A DNA stretch of 64,000 bases from Hymenobacter nivis (GTDB taxonomy: Bacteria > Bacteroidota > Bacteroidia > Cytophagales > Hymenobacteraceae): assembly GCF_003149515.1 (NCBI RefSeq), contig NZ_CP029145.1:3658001-3722000 (forward strand). The letters are read 5' to 3'. The position numbers were made by a program, and so were the translations under genes. Positions 26,508-35,951 of the stretch are shown piece by piece. The notes beneath the pieces were generated by a model. The model saw only the letters and a list, made by a program, of their open reading frames with translations, made no database searches and was not told the DNA's origin. How positions within the stretch are numbered: position 1 is the first letter of the stretch; every line of letters begins with the position of its first letter.

Positions 26508-27746
26508 CTACCGGGCCAGGGCAGCGGCGAGTTCCTGCCCGTAGGCCGCCCACGGCCGGCGGCGGGCCGCTTCTTGGGCGGCGCGGCCAGCCTGGGCCAC
26601 GGCGGCGGGCTGGTGCAACAGGTTGGCCAGGGCGGCCTGCAATGCGTCGGTTGAGCCGGCTTCGACGAGCCAGCCGCTGTGGCCGTGCTCGATGAGGTCG
26701 GGGCCCGCCGTGCGGTCGGTGGTGATGACCGGCGTGCCCTGCGACATGGCCTCGCTGATTACCAGCCCGAAGCCTTCGAACAACGACGGAAAAGCCAGTA
26801 CGTCGTGGGCCCGCATCAGGCGCAGCACCTCGGCGTGCGGCAGGCTGGGAATCCAGTGGTGCAGGGCCAGGGCCGCGTCGAGGGCCGGGCAGGGGCCCCC
26901 GGCCTTGTGGCCCACCACGGTCAGCTCCACGTGCGGCGCCAAGGCTGCCACGGCCGCGAATAGGTTGGCCACGCCCTTGCGCTGCGACAGGCTGCCCACA
27001 AACAACAGCTTTAGGGGCCGGCCGGTGGGCGCGCTGTACGTGCGGGGTTCGCCCACGGCCGGGAAGCCGTAGGGAATGACTTCAATGGGCGCCAGCGGGC
27101 CAGAGTAGTCACATAGGGTATTAGCGGTAAATTTACTGGCCACAAAAATACGATCGGCCAGGCGCAGCTCTTCGTCTTTGCGGGCCAGCTTGGCGTCTGA
27201 ATCGCCAAAGCCTTCCAGCGTGGGGGCCCACGCTGGCCACCGCTCGCGCTCGGGAGCTAGCAGCCGCCGCGCCGCCCGCCAGTACCCAATGGGCAAGTCG
27301 TAAAAGCACGTCAAGCCAAGACCTTTGGCGGCCTGGAAAGCACCGGCCGCGCCGTCCTCGTAGGCGTACACGCCGGTGGCGCCCTGCCGGGCGGCGTTCG
27401 CTAAACTGCCCGCCACCCGTCGGTCAAGGCTCTGGTACACGGCATCGACAGAGAAGGGGCCCACCTCGGGGCGCGTCAGCGACGCCAGGCCGGTGCGGCT
27501 GGCCAGCAAGCGGCCGGCTTCGCGCCAAGGCCAGGTGTGCGTAAGTGGGGCCAAGGCGGCCTCAAAGCCGCGGCGGCGTAGCTCGGCCAGGGGCCCCGCG
27601 GCACCCAGCCGGTCAAGTAGGCTGCCCGGAAAAGCCGCAATGGCGGTATGAAACGCCGCCAGCTGGCCGCTCTGCTCCAGCCCGGCCGCGGCGGCGCGCA
27701 CGTTGGCGTTGCCAGTAGGGTGCGAGAAAATGAGTTTACCGGTCAT
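26508..27746 (-). CDS. Glycosyltransferase, GT4-like
   Basis: The 412-residue protein opens MTGKLIFSHPTGNANVRAAA and has a middle segment FYDLPIGYWRAARRLL. Its C-terminal Rossmann domain has LLFVGSLSQRKGVANLFAA, HHWIPSLPHAEVLRLMRAHD, and the donor motif FPSLFEGFGLVISEAMSQGTPVI, split here across the conserved E-x7-E. The NANVR opening marks a recognisable subgroup found in cyanobacterial and Bacteroidota polysaccharide clusters. The donor and acceptor are unknown. It is the first of a tightly packed run of minus-strand genes ending with WcaI. Confidence 0.88.
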   Translation of the reverse strand: MTGKLIFSHPTGNANVRAAAAGLEQSGQLAAFHTAIAAFPGSLLDRLGAAGPLAELRRRGFEAALAPLTHTWPWREAGRLLASRTGLASLTRPEVGPFSVDAVYQSLDRRVAGSLANAARQGATGVYAYEDGAAGAFQAAKGLGLTCFYDLPIGYWRAARRLLAPERERWPAWAPTLEGFGDSDAKLARKDEELRLADRIFVASKFTANTLCDYSGPLAPIEVIPYGFPAVGEPRTYSAPTGRPLKLLFVGSLSQRKGVANLFAAVAALAPHVELTVVGHKAGGPCPALDAALALHHWIPSLPHAEVLRLMRAHDVLAFPSLFEGFGLVISEAMSQGTPVITTDRTAGPDLIEHGHSGWLVEAGSTDALQAALANLLHQPAAVAQAGRAAQEAARRRPWAAYGQELAAALAR

Positions 27747-27945
27747 GGTTTAATAATCCTTGGCCCAGCGGAGAACTCTGCACGTCAAGGTGGTGGCCAA
27801 GAATTTGGGGAAAGTAATAATAAACCTTGGTAAGCGGCGACGGAAAACCTTGTCGCGTGGGGCCCCACGGGTGGGCAGGGCACCAGACTGCGGTGCCGCT
27901 CAGGAAGGAAGTAATTTATTCCGAGCCTGCGGCGTAGGGCTAAGC

Positions 27946-29280
27946 CTACGCTGTCTGTGCTTCACGTTTCGCCCGCTGCATTTTAAGAATGCTGTAGGTT
28001 ATCAGCATAGTAAGTTGAACGCAGATTACCAATATGTTGAGCACGATGATACCTTTTAGCGTAGAAACATCGAATAGCGCCACGCCAGCGGCAATCGACA
28101 GAATGCTGACTGGAATAAAAATTAAGGGGTTGATGACCCACCCCCGAAAAGTGCACAGCGAAAAAGCGGCGCCTTGCATCAGACTGAGTGCGCCAGCACC
28201 CATATTAAGCACCATTTCGGTTTTTAACGCCGCGTAATTTTTACCCAACACCCAAAGCAGCTGATTGGCGAACAACCACGAGCCGCCCACAATGCCAAGG
28301 GAAAATATCACTAAGCCAGCCTGGAGCTGCAAGTACCGCTTCAGCAGCACCGGCGAATTACTAGGCAGCCGCGCAAACCTTGGCGTAATCAGCGTGCCAA
28401 ACAATGCCCCGAAGACGCCAATGCCCATGGCCAGCCGGCCCAGGGCTCCTATTTGGGCCACGGCTGCGGTAGACCCCGCCAGTGAAATAAGCCAAATCGT
28501 AATTTGACCCGACAAACAGTAGTAAATCGCATCGGGTAGCAAGCGCTTCACGATGGACAAAATCTCCCGGCGAACCACTGGGTCTGGCGCTTGATGCCAA
28601 TCGGCGTGTACCAGCGATAGCTTGCGGAGCCATTGGTTCGACCAAATTTGGGGAAGCCCCGCCGCAAGAATGGCCACGAAAGCCCATGGAAACGCAAAGA
28701 GCGTTACGCACAGCATGGCCAGCCGCCCGATGTTGCCCCCGACTTGGATTTTCTGCAACGGCACAATGTCTTGGTGCAGCCGCGGGGCCACTTCCAATAA
28801 GTTGCCGGAGAGCGAGGCGAGAAACGCAGGAATGAGCGCTGCCACCAGCAAAAACGACATCGTCCAACTGGCATCGTGGTGCCGTAGTAAATAAACTAGC
28901 GCTGGGGCAGCAATCAGCAAGCTTCCCACCGCAAATTTTCTGCGCAAATCGAGGCCAGTGGCAAGCACTGCACCCATTTGGATGCGATCTTGCCACACCC
29001 GGGCCCCCTGCGACATAACCCCGTTGGTGATGCCGCCATCGGCGAGGACGACCATCGTCCCCAGCATGGTATTGGCAAGCGTGTACAGGGCGTACTCTTT
29101 CGTTGGCAGCAGCCGAATAACCAAGATGCCGCAGGCAAAGCTGACGGCCTGCACCACCAGCTGCGCCGACCCGGTGATGCTGGCCAATTTCCCCCACGCC
29201 ATCAACTTGGCAAATTCGGGATAAGCCGTAATCCGTTGAAAAAAACCTCGGGTAAAATACGTTTTGTTCGATACAGGCAT
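27946..29280 (-). CDS. Polysaccharide flippase (Wzx/MATE-like)
   Basis: The 444-residue protein has about 12-14 hydrophobic segments across its length and a start FFQRITAYPEFAKLMAWGKLASITGSAQ that places an amphipathic helix before the first membrane helix. This is the Wzx-type layout. It would flip the completed lipid-linked repeat unit across the inner membrane for the polymerase encoded at 25083-26498. A short hairpin (27932-27951) overlaps its stop codon. From here to about 36.4 kb base composition is visibly more AT-rich than in the surrounding genes. Confidence 0.82.
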   Translation of the reverse strand: MPVSNKTYFTRGFFQRITAYPEFAKLMAWGKLASITGSAQLVVQAVSFACGILVIRLLPTKEYALYTLANTMLGTMVVLADGGITNGVMSQGARVWQDRIQMGAVLATGLDLRRKFAVGSLLIAAPALVYLLRHHDASWTMSFLLVAALIPAFLASLSGNLLEVAPRLHQDIVPLQKIQVGGNIGRLAMLCVTLFAFPWAFVAILAAGLPQIWSNQWLRKLSLVHADWHQAPDPVVRREILSIVKRLLPDAIYYCLSGQITIWLISLAGSTAAVAQIGALGRLAMGIGVFGALFGTLITPRFARLPSNSPVLLKRYLQLQAGLVIFSLGIVGGSWLFANQLLWVLGKNYAALKTEMVLNMGAGALSLMQGAAFSLCTFRGWVINPLIFIPVSILSIAAGVALFDVSTLKGIIVLNILVICVQLTMLITYSILKMQRAKREAQTA

Positions 29281-29339
29281 AAATACAAAAATAGGAGTGG
29301 GTCCAGGAGCTAATAGTTAGTTCTTAAGCCCACTATATA

Positions 29340-31700
29340 TTAAGCTCTTATTTCTAGTGAATTACTCCGCTTAGCAGCTTTATTGGCCGACTTTTCATCG
29401 TAGCCATATCCATAAGCGTATGAATCTTTATTTTTAATGTCATTCAATACGATCATACTGTGGCAAAGCGAATTACTGCGATATATACTATCAATGATGG
29501 CCAGCTGTTTTTTGTAGGTATAATTGCAACGAACTAAATAAATCGACGAATCCACCGCCGAGCTAAGACTCAGCGCATCGGCTACCAAACCCACTGGCGC
29601 AGTATCTAAAAGAATGTGGTCGAAGCTTAAACGTAATTCAGCTAATAGCTCTCCCAGTTTAGGCGACATCATCAGTTCAGCCGGATTCGGAGGTATAGGG
29701 CCCGAGCTGATGGCCATTAGGCCCGGGATTTTATTCGAAGCCTTGAGAAGGTCGTGAATCGGCACTTCATTCGATATCAGGTAGTCGGTCAGGCCCGGGC
29801 CAGGGGTCAGGTCCAACTCCTGCGACAAAGCCGGCTTGCGCAAATCCAATTCAAGCAGCAACACGCGTTTGCCTGCCAGTACCAGACTGGCGCCTAGGTT
29901 GATAGTAAAAAAAGTCTTTCCTTCCCCACCCATTCCCGACGTCACCAAAAGAACTTTGTTTTCGCGTCCGCCGGCAGCAAACGATAAGTTAGCGCGGATA
30001 AACCGGAACGTTTCCGCGGCAGGGCTGCGGTTGCTCTTGCTCAAGATGATGCCACTGTCGGTGCTATGTGCCAATTCGCCAAGGATAGGCGTCTGGGTGA
30101 GTTGCTCCACCTCCTGACGGGTTTGCACCTTATCGTTGAGAAGGTCTTTAATAAAAATTCCGGTAAACGGCACCACAATTCCTAGCAGTATCGACACAAG
30201 GTACAGCAGCTGTTTGTTGGGACTTACCGGATAAGGTTCAACTGTTGCCACATCAATAATACGAGAATTGGAACTGGTTGCGGCTAAAACCAGCGCAGCT
30301 TCTTCCCTCTTTTGCAGCAGGTATTCATATAATGTTTGCTTAATGGCTTGTTGACGAGTAATTTCTAGTATCTCCCGCTGGATAACGGGCACATTGCGAA
30401 TGCGTGACGAAAACTGCCGGGAATTCGCCTTTAAGCTATTGCTGGTGATAACCAAGCCGTTTTTAATATTGCGAAGGTTTTCAAGGATATTCGCCCTTAG
30501 ATTAGTGATCTGCTCATTTATTGACTGTACTATTTGATTACCGGGCTCAGCTGTGCGCAACATCCGTTCACGCTCCATTTGCAAATCGTTGAACTTCGTG
30601 ATAAGCCCGGTTAGCGTTTGGTCTTGAATACCTAGGGTGCTGGGTACCAATTGGGACTGGCCAGGGCCAGTACTCTGGCGTAAATAGTCTTCTATAGACT
30701 CTAAAACACTTATTTGGGTAGCCCAATCGCTCAGCTTACGAGTATTTTCGCCAGCCTGCGCCACGTAGCTCGATGCTTGGGTACTTACGTCCGCTACTTC
30801 ATTCTGGCTTTTGTATTTTTCTACCCGGTTCTCTACGCCGCTTAGTTCAGCAGTAAGATTACTTAGTCGATTGTCTAGGAAGCTTATCGTGCTCGTGGCA
30901 GCCAAATTTTTATCCTCAAGCGCTTCTTTATTATAGTCCTCCAGTAATTTGCTAATAACAGCTTTGCCACGCTCAGGCAGGGCGTCAACTATACTTACCA
31001 GCAGAGCGTTGCTTTCCTTTTTTATGGGAGCAATCGTAAGGTTACCATTAAACTCATCAACTAAGCTGCGGGGAGAGCGGAAGCGAACAATAATCTTCTT
31101 ACTCTCTGATCCTTTTTGTTGGATATAAGCGGAAGTAGAAACGATCGTGAAAGTGCCATAAGAAGTGGTAATTTGTTTTCCAAACTCATGGGAAACATTT
31201 CCTCCCGTAAGATCATTTAAAAAAAACGAATTATTGGAAGTAGGTTGAACAACAATAGTCTTATCAAAAGCAGTGGAATCTAAATTATTGATAATAAGCT
31301 TAATTGATAAATTTCGCTCGTACACTTCCACATCTTTGAAACGCCCTTGCACATAATAGCTAGTATTTAGCGATAGCTCATTAACCACTCGCAGCATCAA
31401 GCTTTTTGACTTTAAAACTTCTATCTCATCGTCAACACTTTTTGTAGCTTGAGTGGCTTCAGAAGCCGTGAATTTACCAGCGCCAGATAGATCAGGATTT
31501 GCTTTATTATCTTTAATTAGCAGCGTGCTAGTAACCAAAAATTTTGGTATTGCTAAATACCGCAAGTATACAATAGTGCAGCCAATTGCAATCGCAACAC
31601 CTAGCAAGAACCAATACCAATACCGTGCATAGCCAGCAATAGTAGCGCTGATGCTTTTGGCGTTATTCCGCTCAGAACCTAATGGGAACATTTCCATCAC
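29340..31700 (-). CDS. Wzc-like exopolysaccharide co-polymerase and tyrosine autokinase
   Basis: The 786-residue protein has the Wzz domain between two membrane helices (about residues 28-50 and 500-520) with a long coiled-coil middle. The BY-kinase domain follows: Walker A SGMGGEGKTFF near residue 590, Walker A' LLELDLRKPA near 617, Walker B ILLDTAPVG near 693. The C-terminal tail contains the tyrosine cluster YAYGYGYDE, the autophosphorylation site. It controls chain length and export of the polysaccharide in the inner membrane together with the Wza-like protein whose gene is 41 bp upstream. Codon use is AT-rich compared with the GC-rich glycosyltransferase genes downstream. Confidence 0.93.
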   Translation of the reverse strand: MMEMFPLGSERNNAKSISATIAGYARYWYWFLLGVAIAIGCTIVYLRYLAIPKFLVTSTLLIKDNKANPDLSGAGKFTASEATQATKSVDDEIEVLKSKSLMLRVVNELSLNTSYYVQGRFKDVEVYERNLSIKLIINNLDSTAFDKTIVVQPTSNNSFFLNDLTGGNVSHEFGKQITTSYGTFTIVSTSAYIQQKGSESKKIIVRFRSPRSLVDEFNGNLTIAPIKKESNALLVSIVDALPERGKAVISKLLEDYNKEALEDKNLAATSTISFLDNRLSNLTAELSGVENRVEKYKSQNEVADVSTQASSYVAQAGENTRKLSDWATQISVLESIEDYLRQSTGPGQSQLVPSTLGIQDQTLTGLITKFNDLQMERERMLRTAEPGNQIVQSINEQITNLRANILENLRNIKNGLVITSNSLKANSRQFSSRIRNVPVIQREILEITRQQAIKQTLYEYLLQKREEAALVLAATSSNSRIIDVATVEPYPVSPNKQLLYLVSILLGIVVPFTGIFIKDLLNDKVQTRQEVEQLTQTPILGELAHSTDSGIILSKSNRSPAAETFRFIRANLSFAAGGRENKVLLVTSGMGGEGKTFFTINLGASLVLAGKRVLLLELDLRKPALSQELDLTPGPGLTDYLISNEVPIHDLLKASNKIPGLMAISSGPIPPNPAELMMSPKLGELLAELRLSFDHILLDTAPVGLVADALSLSSAVDSSIYLVRCNYTYKKQLAIIDSIYRSNSLCHSMIVLNDIKNKDSYAYGYGYDEKSANKAAKRSNSLEIRA

Positions 31701-31741
31701 TATTACTTTTAATTGTATAAATATTAGAAATGAAAATAGAC

Positions 31742-32569
31742 TTAGCGAAAACGAATATTGGTGAATAGAATAACCAGGACGGATAATACAGATAAGTAAA
31801 TAGGCAAGTTAACGGACCGCGTGCTAACCTGCAATGCCTTGGCCTTATCGGGTTCTACATATACAATATCGTTTTGCTGGAGGTAGAAGTAAGGAGAGTT
31901 TAGTGTGCTCTTGTTATTCAGATCAATGCGTGTAGTAGTTCGCACGTTATTCTTCTCTCTGATAATGAGCACATCGTCACGACGACCGTATCCCGTCATG
32001 TCGCCAGCCAATCCAAGCGCCTCCAAAATATTTATTTTTTCCGTAGGTACTATAAATGTTGAAGGTCTATTTACCTCCCCGATAACAGTAACTCGGAAGT
32101 TTAGAAATCGAATGGTAACCAAAGGCGATTTTGCTGACTTACCGACTAAACTGATTATTTTCTCAGTTGCTTCTTCTTTGGTTAATCCAGCCAATTTTAT
32201 TTTCCCAATTATTGGAAAATTAACGTCTCCATTGGAATCAACCAAGTACCCTTCGTTGATCCGATTAACAGCGGCTGTCCCGGCGCTGGAACCGGCTGTT
32301 ATGGGAAGCAAAATGCCGCTGTTGAAGGCTTGGTTAGTCTCGGCATTTAAGCTGCTTACAATAATGCTCAGCAGATCACCAACTTCAATTTTAGGCTCAA
32401 TGCTATTCAGAATGGGGGTTTGATTGGGGGCTGTGTTGCTTAAATCGCTAAAATAAACCAGGTTTCGACCAGTTGTGCAGGCGCCTAAGGAGAAGACGGC
32501 TAAGTAAAGGGCCGCATAAACGAGTGTTTTGCAACTAGAAACTATAGATTTTGTACTTTTTGTGAACAT
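31742..32569 (-). CDS. Wza-like polysaccharide export lipoprotein
   Basis: The 275-residue protein has a lipoprotein signal with Cys at residue 31 (FSLGACTTGR). The polysaccharide export (SLBB-containing) domain follows: KIEVGDLLSIIVSSLN, then GYLVDSNGDVNFPIIGKIKL, VTIRFLNFRVTVIGEVNRP, and LEALGLAGDMTGYGRRDDVL. A C-terminal hydrophobic helix (SVLSVLVILFT) would span the outer membrane, as in Wza. It forms the outer-membrane channel that works with the Wzc-like kinase encoded next. Family length is normal for the phylum. Confidence 0.92.
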   Translation of the reverse strand: MFTKSTKSIVSSCKTLVYAALYLAVFSLGACTTGRNLVYFSDLSNTAPNQTPILNSIEPKIEVGDLLSIIVSSLNAETNQAFNSGILLPITAGSSAGTAAVNRINEGYLVDSNGDVNFPIIGKIKLAGLTKEEATEKIISLVGKSAKSPLVTIRFLNFRVTVIGEVNRPSTFIVPTEKINILEALGLAGDMTGYGRRDDVLIIREKNNVRTTTRIDLNNKSTLNSPYFYLQQNDIVYVEPDKAKALQVSTRSVNLPIYLSVLSVLVILFTNIRFR

Positions 32570-32860
32570 AAATTTTTACGTAAAAATCAGGAAATTGAAT
32601 TGGACAACTAGCGAAATCGGTGATGGCAAGGATTCAGGTCGAGATTGTTTATAAAGATATCAAAAAATTCTAATATCATCGAACAATTTGCTGTTTACGG
32701 TTCAGGACAAATATTGAACTTTATTTCTTACAAGAAAATCAGCCAAATTTCACCTTCAAAGGCAAAGCATATAATAACATACCAATAATGAATAGCACAA
32801 TGTATTTGTATTTACTTTGATGTCCTGACTTTTTTTATTGATCCTTTGTATCCGCATTGG

Positions 32861-32953
32861 TACACTTAAAAAGGCGCGGTACCCAGCCGTCGCCTAGTCA
32901 GCACCTATAGGCACTGGCAGGAGGTAGTTGGGTACCGCGCCTTTTTAAGTGTA
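32861..32953. repeat. Perfect 25-bp inverted repeat bounded by TA
   Basis: TACACTTAAAAAGGCGCGGT + ACCCA (32861-32885) is exactly mirrored at 32929-32953, separated by a 43-bp loop. The outermost bases are TA on both sides, the target duplication used by IS630/Tc1-type elements, so this may be a tiny non-autonomous element of about 89 bp. A GC-rich stem followed by a run of T (CCTTTTTAAG) also fits a bidirectional terminator. Both readings are inferred from the visible repeat. Confidence 0.7.
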
Positions 32954-33106
32954 TTATATTGCTTTTACAATACTCGTTACCCTTCGTTCTGAAGCTACGG
33001 AGTGGATAAATCGAGCGTTTTTGATTGTCACGCTGACGTGAAGCTATGTTAATCCTAAAGTAATATCGATTTAAGGACCCGTTGGTAAATAGCTTATATT
33101 AAAACA

Positions 33107-33209
33107 GACGGCCATGCTGAGTTTGTTGAAGTATATGTGCTGTGTAAATAACTCTAAATGTTGTAGTTAATCCCGAATAAGAGATGCTTCGGCTGCGCTC
33201 AGCATGATG
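33107..33209. repeat. Dispersed intergenic hairpin, degenerate copy
   Basis: The left arm contains GGCCATGCTGAGTTTGTTGAAG and the right arm GAGATGCTTCGGCTGCGCTC + AGCATGA, around an AT-rich centre. The same layout appears at 47707-47802, 49941-50035 and 51311-51403 with better arms. No function is assigned. Confidence 0.55.
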
Positions 33210-33241
33210 TTCTTTACATCAAACTAATTAGCAACGGGTAC

Positions 33242-33973
33242 TTAGAAAGCGTTGTCATGTCCTTTAACCGCTTGTACAACTGTCATAACTACGATCTTTA
33301 AATCCAGTAAGAACGACCAGTTTTTGATGTACCAAACATCAATTTTTACACGCTTGGCCATAGCAATAGTTTCTTTCGTTTCACCGCGAAACCCGCGAAC
33401 TTGTGCTAAGCCCGTGATACCGGGAGTGACGGTGTGGCGCTCCATGAAGCCGTGCACAACTTGAGAATATTCTTCAGTGTGTTTGAGCATGTGAGGACGC
33501 GGACCAACGATTGACATCTCACCTAGTAATACATTGAGGAATTGCGGTAATTCGTCGATGTTGGTTTTGCGCATGAAGGCCCCTACTCGGGTAATCCGCG
33601 CATCGCCCTTACTAGCTTGTTTGTGATTGGCTTCATCATTCACGTACATGCTGCGAAATTTGAAGCAGTAAAATGGCTGGTTATCTTTGCCAGTCCGCAG
33701 TTGCTTGAAAAACGCTGGGCCCTTTGACTCTGATTTAATAATTAAGGCCATTAGTGGAATCAACCAACTTAATAAGAGCACTAGTACTAGGAGTGCGAAT
33801 GCAATATCAAATAGCCTTTTTGCAGATAGAGGACGAAGATCGTTAGCACTATCTTGGTATCCGCCACTGGTATTGGCCTGACGTTCAGTTCCGGGGAGGG
33901 TTAAGTTATATTCCACAATATGTGAAGCGAAGAGATGAAGTGTTGGTAGTGATAGTGGTAGGGCAGGTCTCAA
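33242..33973 (-). CDS. Initiating sugar transferase (undecaprenyl-phosphate glycosyl-1-phosphate transferase)
   Basis: The 243-residue protein has one membrane helix (about residues 55-80, [20 protein letters not shown]) and then the full catalytic domain: [20 protein letters not shown] with [37 protein letters not shown] and [13 protein letters not shown]. It moves a hexose-1-phosphate onto undecaprenyl phosphate and so starts the repeat unit. It lacks the extra N-terminal membrane helices of WbaP, so it is the short PglC-like form with an unusual 50-residue leader. In transcription order it is the first gene of the cluster. Confidence 0.93.
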   Translation of the reverse strand: MRPALPLSLPTLHLFASHIVEYNLTLPGTERQANTSGGYQDSANDLRPLSAKRLFDIAFALLVLVLLLSWLIPLMALIIKSESKGPAFFKQLRTGKDNQPFYCFKFRSMYVNDEANHKQASKGDARITRVGAFMRKTNIDELPQFLNVLLGEMSIVGPRPHMLKHTEEYSQVVHGFMERHTVTPGITGLAQVRGFRGETKETIAMAKRVKIDVWYIKNWSFLLDLKIVVMTVVQAVKGHDNAF

Positions 33974-34654
33974 ATAGGCATTCGACTGATTTTAATAGAA
34001 ATAGAGAAGCTAACAAGTTGTCTTCAGCCTTTTGCAGTAAATTCACTACTTCATACCTTCAATAGGCATAGTCCAAAACCCTAATTTAGTGCTAATTTCT
34101 TTGTTTTGTTCAAAAATATATTGGAAACCTTAACTATATAGCAAATATAGGTAACAGTTGTCTTATGTCAAGTAAATTATTCACTGTCTGAGTTCTTTGA
34201 TAATAAGCGTCTAAAAATAGTGCTCAAAACAATTGTATTTACCTAAGCTGAAACTGTTTGCATCGTCAGTCCATTCGATGGGATGCAGTTATAAGATGAG
34301 CATAAAGCCATTATATTGCTTAGTCATATTAATATACTGACTATCAATACTTTAATTTTTATTCTTGTATCACATAACGAACTTAGTAACGATTGTGCTG
34401 TACCTGATGAATTGAAGTATTCTGCTTGCACAATCGAAGGCGGCCTCCGAAAAATTACGGACAGATATTATCCGAATCTAAGACAATGAAAATTCAAGAT
34501 TTTTAAAAAATACTTGTTAGACTAACAATCTCCTACGCTGCCAAAGTGCAGTGTTGATCTGGATCGTCCCGAGAACTGATTGCACATAACCACCGACCCC
34601 TGATAGTTTGAGTATAAAACCGGGAGCTAAGCAACTGGTCATAATTAACCAGAC
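33974..34654. other. AT-rich region upstream of the polysaccharide cluster
   Basis: These 681 bp have no supported gene. They hold the likely promoter of the sugar transferase gene (34142-34171) and long AT runs. Between 34520 and 34650 a minus-strand frame reads VNYDQLLSSRFYTQ and then RDDPDQHCTLAA, which may be a decayed gene tail cut by the neighbouring insertion sequence. It was not recognised. Confidence 0.45.
34142..34171 (-). promoter_or_regulatory. Promoter of the exopolysaccharide cluster
   Basis: On the minus strand TATATTTG (34149-34142) is an exact TAnnTTTG box. TTG (34171-34169) lies 19 bases upstream, the expected -33 spacing for the Bacteroidota primary sigma factor. It points toward the sugar transferase gene with a leader of about 160 bases. 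A second possible box, TATTTTTG (34118-34111), lies closer. Confidence 0.5.
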
Positions 34655-34703
34655 TGAGGTGGTCGGGTAGAAATGGACACGGAGAAAGTAACTTTCCCTT
34701 GTC

Positions 34704-35013
34704 ATGGAAGCAGCAAAACCAGCCGGTAGACGGCAGCGAACGAAGTATGATGCGGCCTTTCGGACCGAGGCGGTCCGCCGCGTAAGCCAGGATGGGCAAG
34801 CGGCGACGCGGGTCGCGCAGGCGTTGGGCATGAGCGAGGCCGTGTTGGGCAAATGGGTGCGGGCAGCTCGCAGCCAAGCGGCTCGTCCAGCAAGCGGCTC
34901 GTCCAGCAGGCAGTGAAGCGCTGGCGCAGGAAAACAAGCAGTTACGGGCCCAATTGGCCCGCGCGGAAATGGAGCGCGACATTTTAAAAAAAGCGCTGAC
35001 CATATTCTCGTAA
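34704..35013 (+). pseudogene. IS3 transposase orfA broken by a 16-bp tandem duplication
   Basis: The first 58 codons give a helix-turn-helix OrfA (KYDAAFRTEAVRRVSQDG, then RVAQALGMSEAVLGKWV). The 16-base unit AAGCGGCTCGTCCAGC then occurs twice in a row (34876-34891 and 34892-34907), shifting the frame to an early stop at 34914-34916. Removing one unit restores a frame that continues SEALAQENKQLRAQLAR and ERDILKKALTIFS to the TAA at 35011-35013, the expected leucine-zipper end of OrfA. The lesion is therefore a simple slippage duplication, probably recent. Confidence 0.88.
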
Positions 35014-35024
35014 CCGACGGGCCG

Positions 35025-35921
35025 ATGAAACGCTTCGCTTTCATTGCCTCACACGCCCCCTGTTGGCCCGTGCGGCAGCAGTGCCAGCTGCTGGGTGTCA
35101 GCCCCAGCGGCTACTACGCGTGGCAAAAGCGCGTCCCCGTTGCGGCGGCCGAGCCAGCGCTTGCCGCCTGGCAAGTGGCGGCCCAGCGCGTCTTCTCCGC
35201 CCATGCCGGCCGCTACGGTCAACGCCGGCTACGGGCTCAGTTGCAGCGCGAAGGCCACGCGGTAGGCCGGCAGCGGCTGCGCGGCTGGCTCATTGCCAGT
35301 GGCTTACGCGCCCGCTGCACCCGCACCAGCTCCCGGCCCCCGCGTACTACCCAGGCTAACCCGCAGGCCGTGGCCGCCGCCAACAAATTAGCCTCCTGGC
35401 CCGCGGCCACGGCCCCCAACCAAATCTGGGTCGGCGACATTACCTACCTGGCCCTGGCCCTGGCTACGGGGTACTAGGCGTACCTGGCCTGCTGGCGCGA
35501 TGCCGTTGAGCGGCGCGTGGTGGGCTGGCACGTGAGCGAATCGCTGCATACGGACTTGATGCTGACCGCCTTTAGCCGGGCGGTGGCCGTCTGCCAGCCC
35601 CCGCCCGGTCTGCTCGTGCACGCCGACCGCGGCAGCCAGTATACCAGCGACGCCTTTACCACCCTACTCGACCGGACCCAGGCCATTGCCAGCCGGAGCC
35701 GGCCCGGTAACCCCTACGACAACGCCCTGGCAGAGAGCGGCTGGAGCACGCTCAAAACCGAGTTGCTGCCTCGCGGAGCCTGCTTTGCTGACCTGGAAGA
35801 GGCCCGGCTAGAACTGGCCGAGTATCTGGACCATTATTACAATACCCAGCGACTGCACTCCGCCCTGGGCTACTGTGCCCCGCTCGAAATCGAACTCCAC
35901 TACCTTCTCAACCTGCCTTAG
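35025..35921 (+). pseudogene. IS3 transposase orfB with an in-frame amber stop
   Basis: The first part (35025-35474) carries the OrfB helper region and the first catalytic Asp in WVGDITYLALALATGY. TAG at 35475-35477 then interrupts. The same frame continues AYLACWRDAVERRVVGWHVS, HADRGSQYTSDAF (second Asp) and YDNALAESGWSTLKTEL (Glu) to the stop at 35919-35921. Relatives have Trp at the stop position, so a TGG-to-TAG change is the simplest reading. With the broken orfA, the element cannot move on its own. Confidence 0.88.
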
Positions 35922-35951
35922 CGCGGTGTCCATTTGCATCCGAACACCTCA

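Larger units (their letters stand above)
32570..33241. other. AT-rich intergenic region between wza-like and sugar transferase genes
   Basis: There is no gene in these 672 bp. It holds a perfect 25-bp inverted repeat (32861-32953) and a degenerate hairpin of the dispersed family (33107-33209), both listed separately. The region from 32570 to 32860 is AT-rich and should contain the promoter of the wza-wzc genes, although no clear TAnnTTTG box was fixed. Confidence 0.5.
34655..35951 (+). mobile_element. IS3-family insertion sequence, inactivated
   Basis: The left end TGAGGTGGTCGGGTAG... (34655-34680) and the right end ...CATTTGCATCCGAACACCTCA (35926-35951) are inverted repeats matching at about 22 of 26 positions, with the TG...CA termini of IS3 elements. 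Two frames inside are the broken orfA and orfB listed below. No 3-bp target duplication is seen (GAC against TAA), so one flank has probably changed since insertion. On the right it cuts into an older IS5-type transposase fragment. Confidence 0.85.

Noticed and set aside
34517..35044. Minus-strand frames over IS3 orfA
   Set aside because: They are antisense to the transposase and end in unrelated AT-rich sequence; only the short segment left of the IS could be a decayed gene tail.
35475..35477. Amber codon as a programmed recoding site
   Set aside because: No stem-loop or pyrrolysine-type signal was seen, orfA is also broken, and a TGG-to-TAG change explains it.
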